From assembly GCA_963721115.1 (NCBI GenBank), contig CAVRIA010000005.1, forward strand, positions 248,001 through 312,000: a stretch of 64,000 nt of DNA. The letters are read 5' to 3'. The stretch is from CAVRIA01 sp963721115. Its GTDB lineage: Bacteria > Desulfobacterota > Binatia > HRBIN30 > CADEER01. The notes under the pieces were generated by a model. That model had not been told where the DNA came from, ran no database searches, and was given only the letters and a program-made list of their open reading frames with translations. This document shows positions 63,554 through 64,000 of this stretch, one piece after another. The stretch's first letter is position 1, and every line of letters starts with the position of its first letter. The translations under genes and the position numbers were made by a program.

Positions 63554-64000
63554 GCGCTCCCCTCCGCCGCCCCGCGTCCGTAGTGGAAGTACGCGGCACA
63601 GGCGCCCTCCGAGGAAACCATCGTCGCTCCCAGAGGGTGCTCCGGCGTGCAGCGACCGCCGAACTGGGGGCAGGCGGTGGGGCGGAGCCGCCCCTGCAGG
63701 ACGAGCCCGCTGCGGCAGTCCGCCGGCTCCGCCACCCGCAGATCGGCGAGGCCGAAGACGCGCTCGGCGTCGAAGCGCGCATACGCCGCGGTCAGGGTCA
63801 GCCCGCTGGCGGCGATCTCGCCGACGCCGCGCCACTTGCGATCGCAGACCTCGAACACTTCCCGCACCAGTCGCCGCGCCGCGGTGTTTCCCTCCGGCGC
63901 CGCCACCCGCTCGTACTGATTTTCCACTCGCGCCTCGCCGCGCTCGAGCTGGGTGACGGCCGCGTGGACGCCGCACAGCAGATCGAGGGGCTCGAAGCCG
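63550..64000 (-). CDS. hypD: Hydrogenase maturation protein HypD (C-terminal part)
   Basis: HypD is an iron-sulfur protein that, with HypC, builds the Fe(CN)2CO group. This is the C-terminal part; the rest runs off the right edge. The reading frame stays open to the edge (GFEPLDLLCGVHAAVTQLERGEARVENQ). CPQFGGRCTPEHPLGATMVSSEGACAAYF holds conserved cysteines of the family. Its stop overlaps the hypE start. Confidence 0.93.
   Translation of the reverse strand, partial: GFEPLDLLCGVHAAVTQLERGEARVENQYERVAAPEGNTAARRLVREVFEVCDRKWRGVGEIAASGLTLTAAYARFDAERVFGLADLRVAEPADCRSGLVLQGRLRPTACPQFGGRCTPEHPLGATMVSSEGACAAYFHYGRGAAEGSA

Overview
The window is a GC-rich bacterial chromosome segment holding one complete rRNA operon, two large blocks of translation and housekeeping genes, and an accessory right half rich in secreted proteins and palindromic intergenic repeats. 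Deltaproteobacteria-like gene content, Cys-bounded DGDG (dockerin/EF-hand-like) modules in several secreted proteins, lipoproteins with D-C-P-x-G-x-x-C clusters, and hexameric CTCAGG repeats between genes together suggest an uncultured lineage near Candidatus Binatota or Desulfobacterota. This placement is an inference; the 16S gene at 20708-22268 would settle it.

Positions 1-6.6 kb (minus strand): greA, then rimP-nusA-ylxR-infB-ylxP (DUF503), a standard transcription/translation operon with a terminator-like hairpin just ahead of rimP. 6.6-11.1 kb (plus strand): comF, a truncated methyltransferase, two tandem PQQ-propeller lipoproteins and a PPOX-fold protein. 11.1-16.6 kb (minus strand): ispE, tRNA-Gln, prs, rplY, pth, rpsF, rpsR, a polytopic membrane protein and rplI. 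16.6-17.05 kb: tRNA-Arg, a small zinc-ribbon gene and a strong bidirectional terminator. 17.05-22.5 kb (minus strand): rrn promoter, 16S, tRNA-Ile, tRNA-Ala, 23S, 5S, with a perfect 16-bp processing stem flanking 23S and the same boxA-like nonamer ahead of 16S and 23S. 22.5-24.0 kb: purB, frameshifted.

24.1-32.1 kb (plus strand): a five-gene MoxR / DUF58 / BatA-like / double-VWA membrane operon. 32.1-35 kb (minus strand): an ECF sigma factor, its zinc-finger anti-sigma factor and an LTXXQ-type periplasmic protein, then a small exported protein and a cohesin-plus-dockerin-like protein. 35-45 kb: scattered metabolic enzymes (CMD-family protein, ArsC-like protein, HAD hydrolase, two hotdog thioesterases, alkaline-phosphatase-superfamily protein, TrpF-like protein lacking its catalytic Cys, SDR), an octaheme cytochrome fused to HEAT and TPR repeats, and a higBA toxin-antitoxin pair with a clear operator. 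45-59 kb: a cyclase/ATPase signalling protein, a YGVYG-repeat surface protein, a dockerin-like secreted protein, a methyltransferase, a class IV aminotransferase, Lon and a HelD-like helicase. 58.6-64 kb (minus strand): a GH94-like secreted enzyme and hypDEAB for [NiFe]-hydrogenase maturation, running off the right edge.

Two things stand out. First, at least five classes of palindromic intergenic elements occur between 35 and 59 kb. One is a three-copy family with hexamer arms and a 39-nt tail whose hairpin shows a compensatory base change. Second, five conserved genes (purB, a DUF4175-like gene, the cyclase, the aminotransferase and hypE) each carry one single-base frameshift, which points to indel errors in the assembly more than to real decay.
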